59,208 bases of DNA from assembly GCA_002307215.1 (NCBI GenBank), contig DBTU01000044.1:8448-67655 (forward strand), in the 5' to 3' direction. Source of the stretch: Lachnoclostridium sp. UBA1308 (GTDB lineage Bacteria; Bacillota; Clostridia; Lachnospirales; Lachnospiraceae). The notes beneath the pieces are model-generated. The model saw only the letters and a program-made list of their open reading frames with translations, did no database searches and was not told the DNA's origin. The position numbers and the translations under genes are program-made. Of the stretch, positions 1 to 7,798 are shown piece after piece (within the stretch, counting starts at the first letter, position 1; every line of letters starts with the position of its first letter).

Positions 1-30
1 CCCGGGCATGTTCTATTTAGTTAAACCGCG

Positions 31-194
31 CAACGCGCGCCACGGCAGCGAAGCTGGCGGGGCTTTTGCTTATTGAGGAAGAGGAAGAAAAGCAACGCGC
101 GCCACAGCAGGGAAGCTGGCGGGGCTTTTGCTTATTGAGGAAGAGGAAGAAAAGCAACGCGCGCCACGGCAGCGAAGCTGGCGGGGTTTGCTTA
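31..194. repeat. Tandem repeat, 62 bp unit, 2.6 copies, terminator-like
   Basis: Two full 62-bp units (31-92, 93-154) and a partial third (155-194) follow each other directly. Each unit is GC-rich, unlike its surroundings. It holds a CAGC-GAA-GCTG hairpin inside a GCC/GGC stem, and an outer AAAAGC/GCTTTT pairing followed by T-rich sequence on both strands. The array abuts the stop codon of the MerR gene at 192, so it may act as a multiplied bidirectional terminator. That role is inferred; the repetition is seen directly. Confidence 0.85.
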
Positions 195-1028
195 TATATG
201 ATTGTTATATTCCATAGCTTTGCCTACATAAACAGTTGAACCCTCACCATAGATATCATCCATTACTTTTATTACCGCATCACTGCTCATATAGCCATGA
301 TATATCTGGCGAAACACCTCGGTAATATCCTCCATCTGAAAAATTTTTTGTGCTGTTTTTTTCCACTCGTCAACAAGCTTTTGAACTTCGGGATTACTTA
401 CCTCTTCACCCATATGAGTTGCAATCTGCTTAACAAGACCGTCCAAGATTAATTGCAATTTACCCATTCCTTCTTTGGGGATTGGTGCCACTTTTAAAGA
501 TTCGATATATTTATCGACACTTCCATAGTACTTAATGGCAGACTCCTTAATTTTGGCTTCATTTTGCATCATATTTGCGACATATGCATCAATACTTCCA
601 TGTTCATCAATGATTTTCTGCTGGAAATCTGCATCCAGTTGCATTAGTCGGCTTCTAAATACTTCTTCTAATTCATTGTGTTCAAAAACAGTAAAATCCA
701 TCGTATTCGTTCCTTCCAGAATCTGTTCCATCAGTTTAATCAATTTTGTGATACGATTCTTTTTGGCTGAAAGCAAATCCTTTTGATCACGGATTGCAGT
801 CATTTGATCAAACCCAGGTTGATTCATAATATTTTTTATAGTTTTAAGTGGCAGATCCATTTCTTTAAAAAACATAATCTGTTGCAGACGCTTAAGCGAA
901 TCTTCGTTGTACTCCCGATATCCGTTTTGAAGGGTGGTGTAAGGTTTCAATAAATCTATTTTGTCGTAATAATGTAGTGTTCTTATGCTTATTCCGGTGA
1001 AATTGGCCAATTCATGAATCGTCATCAT
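192..1028 (-). CDS. MerR-family regulator with TipAS-like C-terminal domain
   Basis: This is a 278-residue cytoplasmic DNA-binding activator. The N-terminus holds the MerR winged-helix signature (RTLHYYDKIDLL at residues 16-27, then NGYREY). A coiled-coil dimerisation helix follows at about 75-110. The C-terminal ~150 residues resemble the TipAS/antibiotic-recognition domain of the TipA subgroup, which senses thiopeptides or other hydrophobic ligands. An AAGGAGGG site (complement of 1036-1043) lies 7 bases before the first of two adjacent ATG codons; either could start translation. The only obvious target is its own promoter (1051-1081), so autoregulation is likely. The ligand cannot be read from sequence. 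Confidence 0.9.
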   Translation of the reverse strand: MMTIHELANFTGISIRTLHYYDKIDLLKPYTTLQNGYREYNEDSLKRLQQIMFFKEMDLPLKTIKNIMNQPGFDQMTAIRDQKDLLSAKKNRITKLIKLMEQILEGTNTMDFTVFEHNELEEVFRSRLMQLDADFQQKIIDEHGSIDAYVANMMQNEAKIKESAIKYYGSVDKYIESLKVAPIPKEGMGKLQLILDGLVKQIATHMGEEVSNPEVQKLVDEWKKTAQKIFQMEDITEVFRQIYHGYMSSDAVIKVMDDIYGEGSTVYVGKAMEYNNHI

Positions 1029-1050
1029 ATGGATGCCCTCCTTGCAATTA

Positions 1051-1081
1051 ATATTACACTATGACCTAATGTCATAGTCAA
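1051..1081 (-). promoter_or_regulatory. MerR-type promoter with 19-bp spacer and dyad operator
   Basis: On the minus strand, TTGACT (1076-1081) and TAATAT (1051-1056) are separated by 19 bp, the overlong spacer typical of MerR-activated promoters. The spacer region carries a perfect dyad, ACTATGAC-5 nt-GTCATAGT (1058-1065/1071-1078). It drives the adjacent MerR gene. Confidence 0.85.
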
Positions 1082-1099
1082 TAGTATTTAAAAAAAATA

Positions 1100-1128
1100 T
1101 TGCATTTAAAAATAAAGCATTGTATCAT
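1100..1128 (+). promoter_or_regulatory. Possible promoter of the phosphohexomutase gene
   Basis: TTGCAT (1100-1105), a 17-bp spacer and TATCAT (1123-1128) fit a sigma-A promoter about 100 bp before the coding start. A small hairpin, AATGCCT/AGGCATT (1170-1176/1193-1199), lies in the resulting leader. The -10 match is imperfect. Confidence 0.4.
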
Positions 1129-1226
1129 GATACTAAATGTTTTGAAGTATACTAACATAACTGAGAATTAATGCCTTAAATACAACACAGTGAGGCATTT
1201 ATATAAAGAAAGGGTGAATATAAATA

Positions 1227-2939
1227 ATGGATTACTTAAAAAAATATGAGGATTGGTGTACAAATCCTTATTTTGATGAAGCAACGAGATCAGAACTAAT
1301 TGCATTAAAAGACAATGATAAAGAAATACAGGAAAGATTTTTTAAAGATCTTGAGTTTGGAACCGGTGGACTTCGTGGAATATTAGGAGCCGGTGTGAAC
1401 CGAATGAACTTATATACGGTAAGAAGAGCAACCCAGGGACTTGCGAATACAATTAAGAGACAGGGTGGGGAAAGCAAGAGCGCTGCAATTGCATATGATT
1501 CCAGAAGAATGTCCCCTGAATTTGCGCTGGATAGTGCTTTGTGCCTGGCTGCTAACGGTATCCATGCATATCTGTTCGAAACACTTAGACCGACACCGGA
1601 GCTTTCATTTGCAGTAAGAGAACTAGGTTGTATGGCAGGTATTGTAATTACAGCCAGCCATAATCCGGCTGAATATAATGGATATAAGGTATACTGGGAG
1701 GATGGAGCGCAGATTACTTATCCGAAGGATGAAGAGATTATTGGTGAAGTGAATTCAATCACGGATTTTTCTGCAGCGAAGACAATCACCAGGCAGGAGG
1801 CATTGGCGAAAGGTTTGCTAACTATCATAGGTAAGGAAATTGATGATAAATATATTACTGAACTGAAAAAGCTTGTAATTAATCCGATCAGTGAAGCTGG
1901 CAAGGAAAGCAGGATTGTATATACACCTTTACATGGGACAGGAAATCTTCCTGTAAGAAGAATTCTTAAGGAAATAGGATTTGAGCATGTATATGTTGTT
2001 CCGGAACAGGAATTTCCGGACTCTGAATTCTCAACCGTAGGGTATCCAAACCCGGAGGATTCAAAAGTATTTACCTTGGCGAAAAAGCTTGCTGATGAAG
2101 TTGGAGCAGACTTAATACTGGCTACCGATCCGGATGCAGATCGTCTCGGTATCATGGTTAAGAATATGGAAGGAGAATTTGTTCTTTTCAATGGTAATAT
2201 GACGGGTGCGTTAATTGCAGAGTATGAATTTTCACAAAAGGCTGAAAAGGGAGAACTCCCTAAGAATGCCGCACTGATTAAGACGATTGTAACAGGTAAC
2301 ATCTCGGATTTGATTGCTAAGTATTATGATGCAAGGCTTATTGAGGTATTAACCGGATTTAAATATATCGGCGAGCAGATTAAATTGTTTGAACTGACGG
2401 GTTCCAATGAGTATATATTTGGATATGAGGAAAGCTATGGGTGTCTTGTCGGAACACATGCAAGAGATAAGGATGCCGTAGTTGCAGTTATGTGTTTGTG
2501 TGAAGCGGCGGCATATTATAAATCCCAAGGGATAACTCTTTATCAGCAGATAGAAAACATTTATAAAAAATATGGATATTTTAAAGAAGATTTAGTATCA
2601 ATAACTTTTAAGGGAATTGAAGGTATGCAAAAGATTAAAGACATTATGGAAAACTACCGTAATAATCCACCAAAATCAGCCGGTGATTATAAGGTCCTTA
2701 AATTCAGAGACTACAAGAAGGATACGATTACGGACCTTATAACCGGTTCCGTCACAGCGACCGGACTTCCTAAATCCGATGTCCTTTACTTTGATTTAGA
2801 AGATAATGCTTGGTGTGCTGTAAGACCCTCCGGAACAGAACCGAAGATTAAATTTTATTTTGGAGTTAAGGGGAGCAGCACAGAGGATGCAGATAAGAAA
2901 TTGAAAAAGCTGATAGCCGATGAAGTATTTAGTGTTTGA
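1227..2939 (+). CDS. pgcA: Phosphoglucomutase/phosphomannomutase (alpha-D-phosphohexomutase)
   Basis: A 570-residue cytoplasmic enzyme interconverting hexose-1- and hexose-6-phosphates, the step that feeds UDP-glucose synthesis. All four family signatures are visible: the phosphoserine loop TASHNP at 142-147 (Ser144), the metal loop DPDADR at 301-306, the sugar loop GYEES at 399-403, and the phosphate loop RPSGTEPK at 533-540. Length matches the B. subtilis PgcA type (about 580 residues). An AAAGGGTG site precedes the ATG. It may supply glucose-1-phosphate for the Ugd-dependent polysaccharide locus at 33-47 kb, but that link is inferred. Glucose versus mannose preference is not readable. Confidence 0.93.
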   Translation: MDYLKKYEDWCTNPYFDEATRSELIALKDNDKEIQERFFKDLEFGTGGLRGILGAGVNRMNLYTVRRATQGLANTIKRQGGESKSAAIAYDSRRMSPEFALDSALCLAANGIHAYLFETLRPTPELSFAVRELGCMAGIVITASHNPAEYNGYKVYWEDGAQITYPKDEEIIGEVNSITDFSAAKTITRQEALAKGLLTIIGKEIDDKYITELKKLVINPISEAGKESRIVYTPLHGTGNLPVRRILKEIGFEHVYVVPEQEFPDSEFSTVGYPNPEDSKVFTLAKKLADEVGADLILATDPDADRLGIMVKNMEGEFVLFNGNMTGALIAEYEFSQKAEKGELPKNAALIKTIVTGNISDLIAKYYDARLIEVLTGFKYIGEQIKLFELTGSNEYIFGYEESYGCLVGTHARDKDAVVAVMCLCEAAAYYKSQGITLYQQIENIYKKYGYFKEDLVSITFKGIEGMQKIKDIMENYRNNPPKSAGDYKVLKFRDYKKDTITDLITGSVTATGLPKSDVLYFDLEDNAWCAVRPSGTEPKIKFYFGVKGSSTEDADKKLKKLIADEVFSV

Positions 2940-3016
2940 TGAAAAACAATTTCGCACTTACTGACATGATGCTGCTAATTGTTTTGTAATCAGATTACTT
3001 AGGGAGGAAATTGACG

Positions 3017-3421
3017 ATGTATGACTGGACCGATCAATATCACATAAATGTGAAGGAGATAGATAAACAGCATGAAGTACTTTTTTCAATCATAAATGAG
3101 ATTGTAGAAATGCTTAGGAATGAAACGTATGATTTCAACAGGCTATATGAAATAATGGTAAAGCTAGACGATTATGTTGTAGAGCATTTTCGATTTGAGG
3201 AGCAGCTGATGCTGATAGAGAGCTATCCCCAGATGGAAGAACATGTAAGAGAGCATAATCAGTTCCGTTATGACATGAGTAAGTTTAATATTGTTGATGT
3301 TAAGCAGCCGAAGGAGTTCTTAGAGGGTGGGCTTGAATACTTAATGAAGTGGCTTTCAAATCATATCATGGGAACCGACAAGAAGCTGGGTGAATTTATA
3401 TATACAACTAAGTTGATATAG
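3017..3421 (+). CDS. Bacteriohemerythrin-like O2-binding protein
   Basis: A 134-residue four-helix-bundle protein. The di-iron ligand set is complete: His19 (DKQH), His57 and Glu61 (HFRFE), His76 and His80 (HVREH), His116 and Asp121 (HIMGTD). The family binds O2 reversibly and in anaerobes probably buffers or senses oxygen. The ATG at 3017 is preferred over an upstream in-frame TTG (3011) because GGAGG (3003-3007) is 9 bases from the ATG but only 3 from the TTG. It stands alone, convergent with the ydjI-like gene, with a shared terminator between. Confidence 0.92.
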   Translation: MYDWTDQYHINVKEIDKQHEVLFSIINEIVEMLRNETYDFNRLYEIMVKLDDYVVEHFRFEEQLMLIESYPQMEEHVREHNQFRYDMSKFNIVDVKQPKEFLEGGLEYLMKWLSNHIMGTDKKLGEFIYTTKLI

Positions 3422-3436
3422 GATAAGGCTATAAAA

Positions 3437-3474
3437 GACAGGGCATGTGGAAGTAATAAATCACATGCCCTGTC
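3437..3474. terminator. Hairpin between convergent genes
   Basis: A perfect 13-bp inverted repeat (3437-3449/3462-3474) has a 12-nt loop. On the minus strand the stem is followed by TCTTTTAT, so it best serves as terminator of the ydjI-like gene. It may also stop the hemerythrin transcript. Confidence 0.75.
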
Positions 3475-3544
3475 AGTATATAATCATATCATGTTATTAA
3501 TACAACCTAACATGCTAGCCCTTCGAATTAGTTTGGGCCAAGGA

Positions 3545-4525
3545 TTACGCTAATTTTTGACCACAGTTGGGACAGAAGTTGGCAGCTCCCGTCTTCGTAC
3601 CACAGTTAGGGCAAAAGTTCGGTTTTGCAGCATTTGGAGTATTATTATTCGCCGAACCGGTGGCATTACTACTACTACTATTATTATTCATATTCTGCAT
3701 CATCTGATTTGCCATATTCATTCCCATCATCATGCCGGTCATATCGGATGCGACTCCCCCGCCGTGAACCTGGCCGGTTGAGATACCTTCCGTCATTGCA
3801 ACCTGCTGATAACGGTTTAGATCACCTACCATACTGAAGGATGCATTTTTGTTAATCATCTTCTGAATCTCTTCAGGGTATGTAAAGCTCATGATGTTAA
3901 AACCGGACACAGACAGACCAGTGTCAAAAAGTTGCATGTCAAGATCGGTACGGATACCGGTAGCGATGTCATAGGAATTAGCCTGAAGGTTAAACATATC
4001 TTTGCCTTCCTTGGAAATCCATTTCATTAGAAGTTGGTCAAGGATTGCAACGATACGGAGTCTTACATCCTCCACTAAATAGCTTTGCTTTACACCTGCA
4101 ATTTTATCAATCAGCTTAACATAGTCAGTTACCTTAAAGGTGAAGGTACCATTTGCCCTGATTGGCATTCCGCCGGGAAGCTGGGGGGTGGGTATGTTGA
4201 TTGCGTTCTGTGTACCCCATTTTGTAATGAAATCCTTTGTATTAATAAACAGAACCTCGGCACGGACACCGCTGTTAAAGCCGAACTTAAAGCCCTTCAG
4301 TGTGGAGAGGAACGGAACAATCTGAGATTCAATATCATAGTTACCCTCATCCTTGAAAATGCCTTCTATCCTGCCGTTATATAAGAAAACTGCATCCTGC
4401 CCGGGACGAATAATCAGGCGGCTCCCCTTTTTTATCTCATCATTGTTCCATTTGTAAAAAACCATGTCATCGCGGAATTCCTGCCATTCAACGACATTTG
4501 ATAATTGTTTTGAAAATAAACCCAT
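3545..4525 (-). CDS. ydjI: SPFH-domain protein with C-terminal zinc ribbon (YdjI type)
   Basis: A 326-residue protein. The N-terminal ~220 residues form the SPFH/virion-core-like domain of B. subtilis YdjI (about 323 residues). A Met/Asn/Ser-rich linker follows, then a zinc ribbon with Cys305, Cys308, Cys318 and Cys321. A GGAGG site precedes the ATG. It is last in a minus-strand set pspA-ydjG-ydjH-ydjI, the B. subtilis order. Known role there: YdjG, YdjH and YdjI form a membrane-associated complex that recruits PspA under envelope stress. The same job here is inferred from synteny, matching lengths and domains. It could be co-transcribed with ydjGH across the 67-bp gap. Confidence 0.88.
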   Translation of the reverse strand: MGLFSKQLSNVVEWQEFRDDMVFYKWNNDEIKKGSRLIIRPGQDAVFLYNGRIEGIFKDEGNYDIESQIVPFLSTLKGFKFGFNSGVRAEVLFINTKDFITKWGTQNAINIPTPQLPGGMPIRANGTFTFKVTDYVKLIDKIAGVKQSYLVEDVRLRIVAILDQLLMKWISKEGKDMFNLQANSYDIATGIRTDLDMQLFDTGLSVSGFNIMSFTYPEEIQKMINKNASFSMVGDLNRYQQVAMTEGISTGQVHGGGVASDMTGMMMGMNMANQMMQNMNNNSSSSNATGSANNNTPNAAKPNFCPNCGTKTGAANFCPNCGQKLA

Positions 4526-4592
4526 ACTGGTTTCCTCCCATGAATTAAATTATTACTTGATTAGTAAGATCCTTGATTTTTTGAAATATTAG

Positions 4593-5348
4593 CTAGAATT
4601 TCCCCCTGCTGGTTGTATGAGATAATCCTCCGGCTGATATTCCACCACCACCACTATTGTTTTGTGGTTTACGTATTCTTGTCACCTGGGTGCGGATATA
4701 ATCATCTCGCTTGCCTATTAAACCGGAATCATTCGAGCTAATATAATTATTCCCGTTTACTGTCATTTTGCCACCCGAATTGTAAGCCATGACGGCAACA
4801 GCAATCCCACCGATTATGAAAGCAACAGCGAGCTGTATCAACGGATTAAGGTAAAGGGGTATATAATTCATATATTTATCTGAGCTTTTAATATATTGTG
4901 CAAATGCGTCGGCATAGTCTGCATTTTGCATAGAAGGGGTTATTTCATTAATAATTGCATCACCGCGGGAGGCTGTTATATGAGATTTTATTTTGCCATA
5001 GCTTTCCAGACATACATCCCTGCTATTCATATCAACCAGTAGAACCACACTATCCAGATACTGCATTTTATCAACGAAGTTTTCTATATATACTTCAGCG
5101 TCAACTGCACTAGAATCATTATGTGTCAGAATTATAATGTCAAGGTCATCTTTCTCGCTGTATTCTGCACACATATCCTCCAAACTATTAAGATCCGACT
5201 CGGAAAGAAGCCCTGCTTTGTCGTAAATATGTTGAATATCACCGCTGGTTTTTGCCAGAGCTTTTATGGAGGGCACTGCTGCCATTGAAAGTAAAATACT
5301 AAATGCAGCAACAAACAGAAAGATTTTTTTCATCTTTGAATTCTTCAT
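4593..5348 (-). CDS. ydjH: TPM-domain membrane protein (YdjH type)
   Basis: A 251-residue exported protein. Residues 7-32 form a hydrophobic signal/anchor. Residues ~36-155 form a TPM-like domain (DKAGLLSE near 43-50), followed by a transmembrane helix at ~168-188 and a Ser/Gly-rich basic tail. The TPM domain would lie outside the membrane. Length and position match B. subtilis YdjH (254 residues), a partner of YdjG in the PspA-recruiting complex. The start overlaps the ydjG stop by 4 bp (ATGA), indicating translational coupling. Confidence 0.88.
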   Translation of the reverse strand: MKNSKMKKIFLFVAAFSILLSMAAVPSIKALAKTSGDIQHIYDKAGLLSESDLNSLEDMCAEYSEKDDLDIIILTHNDSSAVDAEVYIENFVDKMQYLDSVVLLVDMNSRDVCLESYGKIKSHITASRGDAIINEITPSMQNADYADAFAQYIKSSDKYMNYIPLYLNPLIQLAVAFIIGGIAVAVMAYNSGGKMTVNGNNYISSNDSGLIGKRDDYIRTQVTRIRKPQNNSGGGGISAGGLSHTTSRGKF

Positions 5349-6490
5349 AGGATATTACCTCCCATCAGCATGGTTATGATTCGAAATAGTACGAAGCTTG
5401 CGGCGGAAACACCGGAAAACCATGCGGCTATTTTGGCTTTACTAAGCGGAGGTCTGCCAACAACCTTCCCGGTCTGCCCGTTCATGGCAAAGATATGTTC
5501 GGCTTGCTTATAATCATAGCAGACCATCCAAACCGGCATCAACGTATAATCAGCTTTTTTCTTACGAATATTGATATCCTTACGATTAATATTAACGGTA
5601 GTATATCCTTCGATGGCTGAGCGTATGTAATTATCGACATAGGTACTGACTCTTTCCTTGATGCGGGGAAGCATTTGCTCATCATTAAAATCGTATTTTT
5701 CAGCAACATATCCCGCTAGATAAGGCATGTTGAAATCCTTGAGATTACTATACTGATAGGGCTCCAGCTTATCCATCATACCGTCCTCCATCTTTTTGGA
5801 GGCGTCACAGGGAATTTTTGAATAGTTTAGATCCACCTTACGCCATACATGGTAAAATTTCGTTTCGGTATAGATCCATTCGCCCATCGGATAAGTACGA
5901 ACTCTGGTACAGGTGGCTTCTGCTTCTCCGCGACCGTTAAGGTCGTATAGCCAGAAAGGGGTATAGATTCCGGAAATGTTTTTGATGCGGTCTGCCGTCA
6001 TAAAATCATTCGGTGTCAACAAGCCCTTTTTACACCATTTTTTAAAGGCTTCTTGTGCTTGCTGTTTGTTGATGGAAAATGGAATGACCTTCGCAGGAGC
6101 AAGACTTCCGCTCAGACGCTCTCCTATAACGACGCCGGCTCCGCAAAAGCTACAGGTGGTGGCAGTAGTCAGAACATCAGTAATCAGTACAGCACCGCAG
6201 TTGTCGCAGTGATATTCGGTAGCTTCATTCTCATGAAAGGTAGAATGATTACTTGGCTCATCCTCTGTTGAAGCATCGGTATAATCATTATCAAAAGCAG
6301 CTTCGGCGTTTTTTCTGTCCTCGTCATCCATTTCATAGGTGAAGTCTCCACCCTTTGGGCTGTTATTGCCGGCCATTTGGTCGATGTTATCCGTTCTGCC
6401 ACAGCTGCCACAGCGAAGCAGCCCGGTTTGGCTGTCGAATGCCATGTCGGCACCGCAGTTTGGACATTTATAATGTATAACTGTTGACAT
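5345..6490 (-). CDS. ydjG: Double zinc-ribbon membrane protein (YdjG type)
   Basis: A 381-residue protein with two N-terminal zinc ribbons: Cys9/12/27/30 (TFIIB-like) and Cys95/98/113/116, separated by an acidic linker. A central conserved domain (~125-350) and one C-terminal membrane helix (~355-378) follow. The architecture matches B. subtilis YdjG, the cytosolic face of the YdjGHI complex that interacts with PspA. The SD AGGAGG lies within a repetitive leader (6501-6609) that can fold to hide it, so translation may be conditional. A terminator-like hairpin (6623-6665) separates it from pspA. Confidence 0.87.
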   Translation of the reverse strand: MSTVIHYKCPNCGADMAFDSQTGLLRCGSCGRTDNIDQMAGNNSPKGGDFTYEMDDEDRKNAEAAFDNDYTDASTEDEPSNHSTFHENEATEYHCDNCGAVLITDVLTTATTCSFCGAGVVIGERLSGSLAPAKVIPFSINKQQAQEAFKKWCKKGLLTPNDFMTADRIKNISGIYTPFWLYDLNGRGEAEATCTRVRTYPMGEWIYTETKFYHVWRKVDLNYSKIPCDASKKMEDGMMDKLEPYQYSNLKDFNMPYLAGYVAEKYDFNDEQMLPRIKERVSTYVDNYIRSAIEGYTTVNINRKDINIRKKKADYTLMPVWMVCYDYKQAEHIFAMNGQTGKVVGRPPLSKAKIAAWFSGVSAASFVLFRIITMLMGGNIL

Positions 6491-6500
6491 ACCCCTTAAT

Positions 6501-6530
6501 CCTCCTTGCTTTGTAGGAGGATTTACCTCC
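6501..6530 (-). promoter_or_regulatory. Candidate SD-sequestering switch before ydjG
   Basis: On the minus strand the SD AGGAGG (complement of 6501-6506) can pair over 6 bp with CCTCCT (complement of 6515-6520), loop of 8 nt. That anti-SD can instead pair with an upstream GGAGG (complement of 6526-6530). The two pairings exclude each other. The pspA and infA leaders have the same plan. Pairing is visible; function is inferred. Confidence 0.5.
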
Positions 6531-6609
6531 CTTGCTTTGTAGGAGGATTTACCTCCCTTGCTTTGTAGGAGGATTTACCTCCCTTGCTTTGTAGGAGGAT
6601 TTCACCTCC
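6505..6609. repeat. 26-bp tandem repeat, four copies, in the ydjG leader
   Basis: Copies are at 6505-6530, 6531-6556, 6557-6582 and 6583-6609, the last with one extra base. Read on the minus strand, each contains GGAGG followed by CCTCC, so the array multiplies an SD-like and anti-SD-like pair next to the true ydjG SD. Copy number may vary between strains. Confidence 0.9.
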
Positions 6610-6622
6610 CTTACCCGATAAA

Positions 6623-6665
6623 ATGCCCGCAAAGGATAAAGAGAAAGCTTTATCTATGCGGACAT
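6623..6665 (-). terminator. Hairpin between pspA and ydjG
   Basis: A two-part stem on the minus strand: ATGTCCGCA/TGCGGGCAT outside (6657-6665/6623-6631, one G-U pair) and GATAAAG/CTTTATC inside. A short T-rich run (ATTTTAT) follows. The weak U-tract suggests partial termination, which would make pspA more abundant than ydjGHI. Confidence 0.65.
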
Positions 6666-6743
6666 CATCATTATATAGTTGTATATTCTGTTTAGAGCTT
6701 TTTACTATTTATAATTGGCTTATCTGTCGAGATGCTGTCGTAA

Positions 6744-7418
6744 TTACTTGTTAAGGCTGGCTTTCAGCGCAGCAAGTTCATCATCAACCTCTACGTTTAC
6801 AGTATACTTTTTCGTCAAATCCTCAATCGACTGGTCGTTGGAGGAATGATTTAATTCAGCCATAGCATTTGCCTTATCCAGAGCTTTGTCTGCCATTTCC
6901 TCATACTTCTTGAAACTGGAGATTGAATCATTAGCGCTGGTTACGGAAGAACCCATCTTATTAATACGTTCCTGTGTTTTAGCGACTGCAAGCTTACCCT
7001 TAATCATATCCTTGCGGGATTCAAGCTCATTAATATCATTGACCAGCTTGTCGTGCATCTCGCGCATATGAGTTGCATTTGCTTGTGCGAGATCATGTGC
7101 TGATTGAAGTCCGGAAAGCCTTGCTGAAAAGGAAGCCTTCTGTTCCAGAAATTTTCTTGCATCTACTTCATTATTGGATTCCAATGCCTTTACGGCATAT
7201 GATTGCATCTTTGTTATTTCTTCGTTACAATCGTCAAATGCTCTCTTTGCTCTCTGTTCCTCAGCCATGATAGCGGCGGTCTCTGATCTTACATTTCCCA
7301 AGTCCGAATTTAAGTTCCTTAGGCATTGGTCAATCATTTTTTCCGGATCTTCTGCTTTATCTAGCAGTGCATTGATGTTACTGGACATAATGTCTCTAAA
7401 TCTTGTTAAAATACTCAT
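6744..7418 (-). CDS. pspA: Phage-shock protein A (PspA/IM30 family)
   Basis: A 224-residue, almost wholly helical coiled-coil protein that binds stressed inner membranes and forms large scaffolds. The N-terminus MSILTRFRDIMSSNINALLD is the amphipathic membrane-binding helix; EDPEKMIDQ follows as in the family. The start is the ATG at 7418, not an in-frame ATG 48 bases upstream, because AGGAGG (complement of 7427-7432) is correctly spaced from it. First gene of pspA-ydjGHI. A sigma-A-like promoter lies at 7525-7553. The SD can pair with upstream CTCCT. A sigma-W-type promoter, as used in B. subtilis, was not recognised. Confidence 0.93.
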   Translation of the reverse strand: MSILTRFRDIMSSNINALLDKAEDPEKMIDQCLRNLNSDLGNVRSETAAIMAEEQRAKRAFDDCNEEITKMQSYAVKALESNNEVDARKFLEQKASFSARLSGLQSAHDLAQANATHMREMHDKLVNDINELESRKDMIKGKLAVAKTQERINKMGSSVTSANDSISSFKKYEEMADKALDKANAMAELNHSSNDQSIEDLTKKYTVNVEVDDELAALKASLNK

Positions 7419-7426
7419 AATATAAT

Positions 7427-7461
7427 CCTCCTGATTTTTGTAGGAGTATTTTGACTCTCCT
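7427..7461 (-). promoter_or_regulatory. Candidate SD-sequestering switch before pspA
   Basis: On the minus strand three elements occur in order: AGGAG (7457-7461), CTCCT (7442-7446) and the SD AGGAGG (7427-7432). CTCCT can pair with either flanking element, giving an SD-free or an SD-blocked fold. The sequence from CTCCTAC to the SD closely resembles the ydjG leader, suggesting common origin. Confidence 0.5.
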
Positions 7462-7524
7462 ATCATATTTATTAGTCCGAAACCCGTTTAAAACAGGTCG
7501 TTCTCCGTGTTTTCTACAGTTATT

Positions 7525-7553
7525 AGTTTATTCTTATTTCCATTCTGCGTCAA
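7525..7553 (-). promoter_or_regulatory. Promoter of pspA
   Basis: Minus-strand TTGACG (7548-7553), 17-bp spacer, TAAACT (7525-7530). A good sigma-A match about 100 bp before the pspA start. The leader also holds an ACCTGTTT/AAACGGGT hairpin. Confidence 0.7.
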
Positions 7554-7599
7554 GTTAAAATATGGTTAGAATGATGAGAGGACGCTAAGGAGGTTTTCG

Positions 7600-7628
7600 T
7601 TGTGTTTCTCATAGGCATGGTTTATAAT
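7600..7628 (+). promoter_or_regulatory. Promoter upstream of the methyltransferase gene
   Basis: TTGTGT (7600-7605), 17-bp spacer, TATAAT (7623-7628). It implies a leader of about 165 nt, with a short GCCGCC-AAA-GGTGGC hairpin at about 7744-7758. Nothing else was recognised in 7467-7798. Confidence 0.6.
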
Positions 7629-7798
7629 ATGATAGATATTTCTGTAGTATAACCGGCTTATAGCGGAGGTAGCGCATAGAACCGTAACAAAAATGTGCAG
7701 CATGGTGTGAAATAAAGAGCAAATTCGTACCCCTGATATGAGAGCCGCCAAAGGTGGCACATGGGAGCTGGAATGTGAAGAGAAAGAGAGATCGTTAT

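Noticed and set aside
6505..6609. Insertion-sequence end or transposon remnant
   Set aside because: Tandem repeats only, no inverted ends or transposase; better explained as slippage expansion of the ydjG leader.
7705..7726. Short sequence GTGTGAAATAAAGA also present at the window end (59189-59208)
   Set aside because: About 20 bases with mismatches; too short and AT-rich to call a repeat, and the second copy is cut by the window edge.
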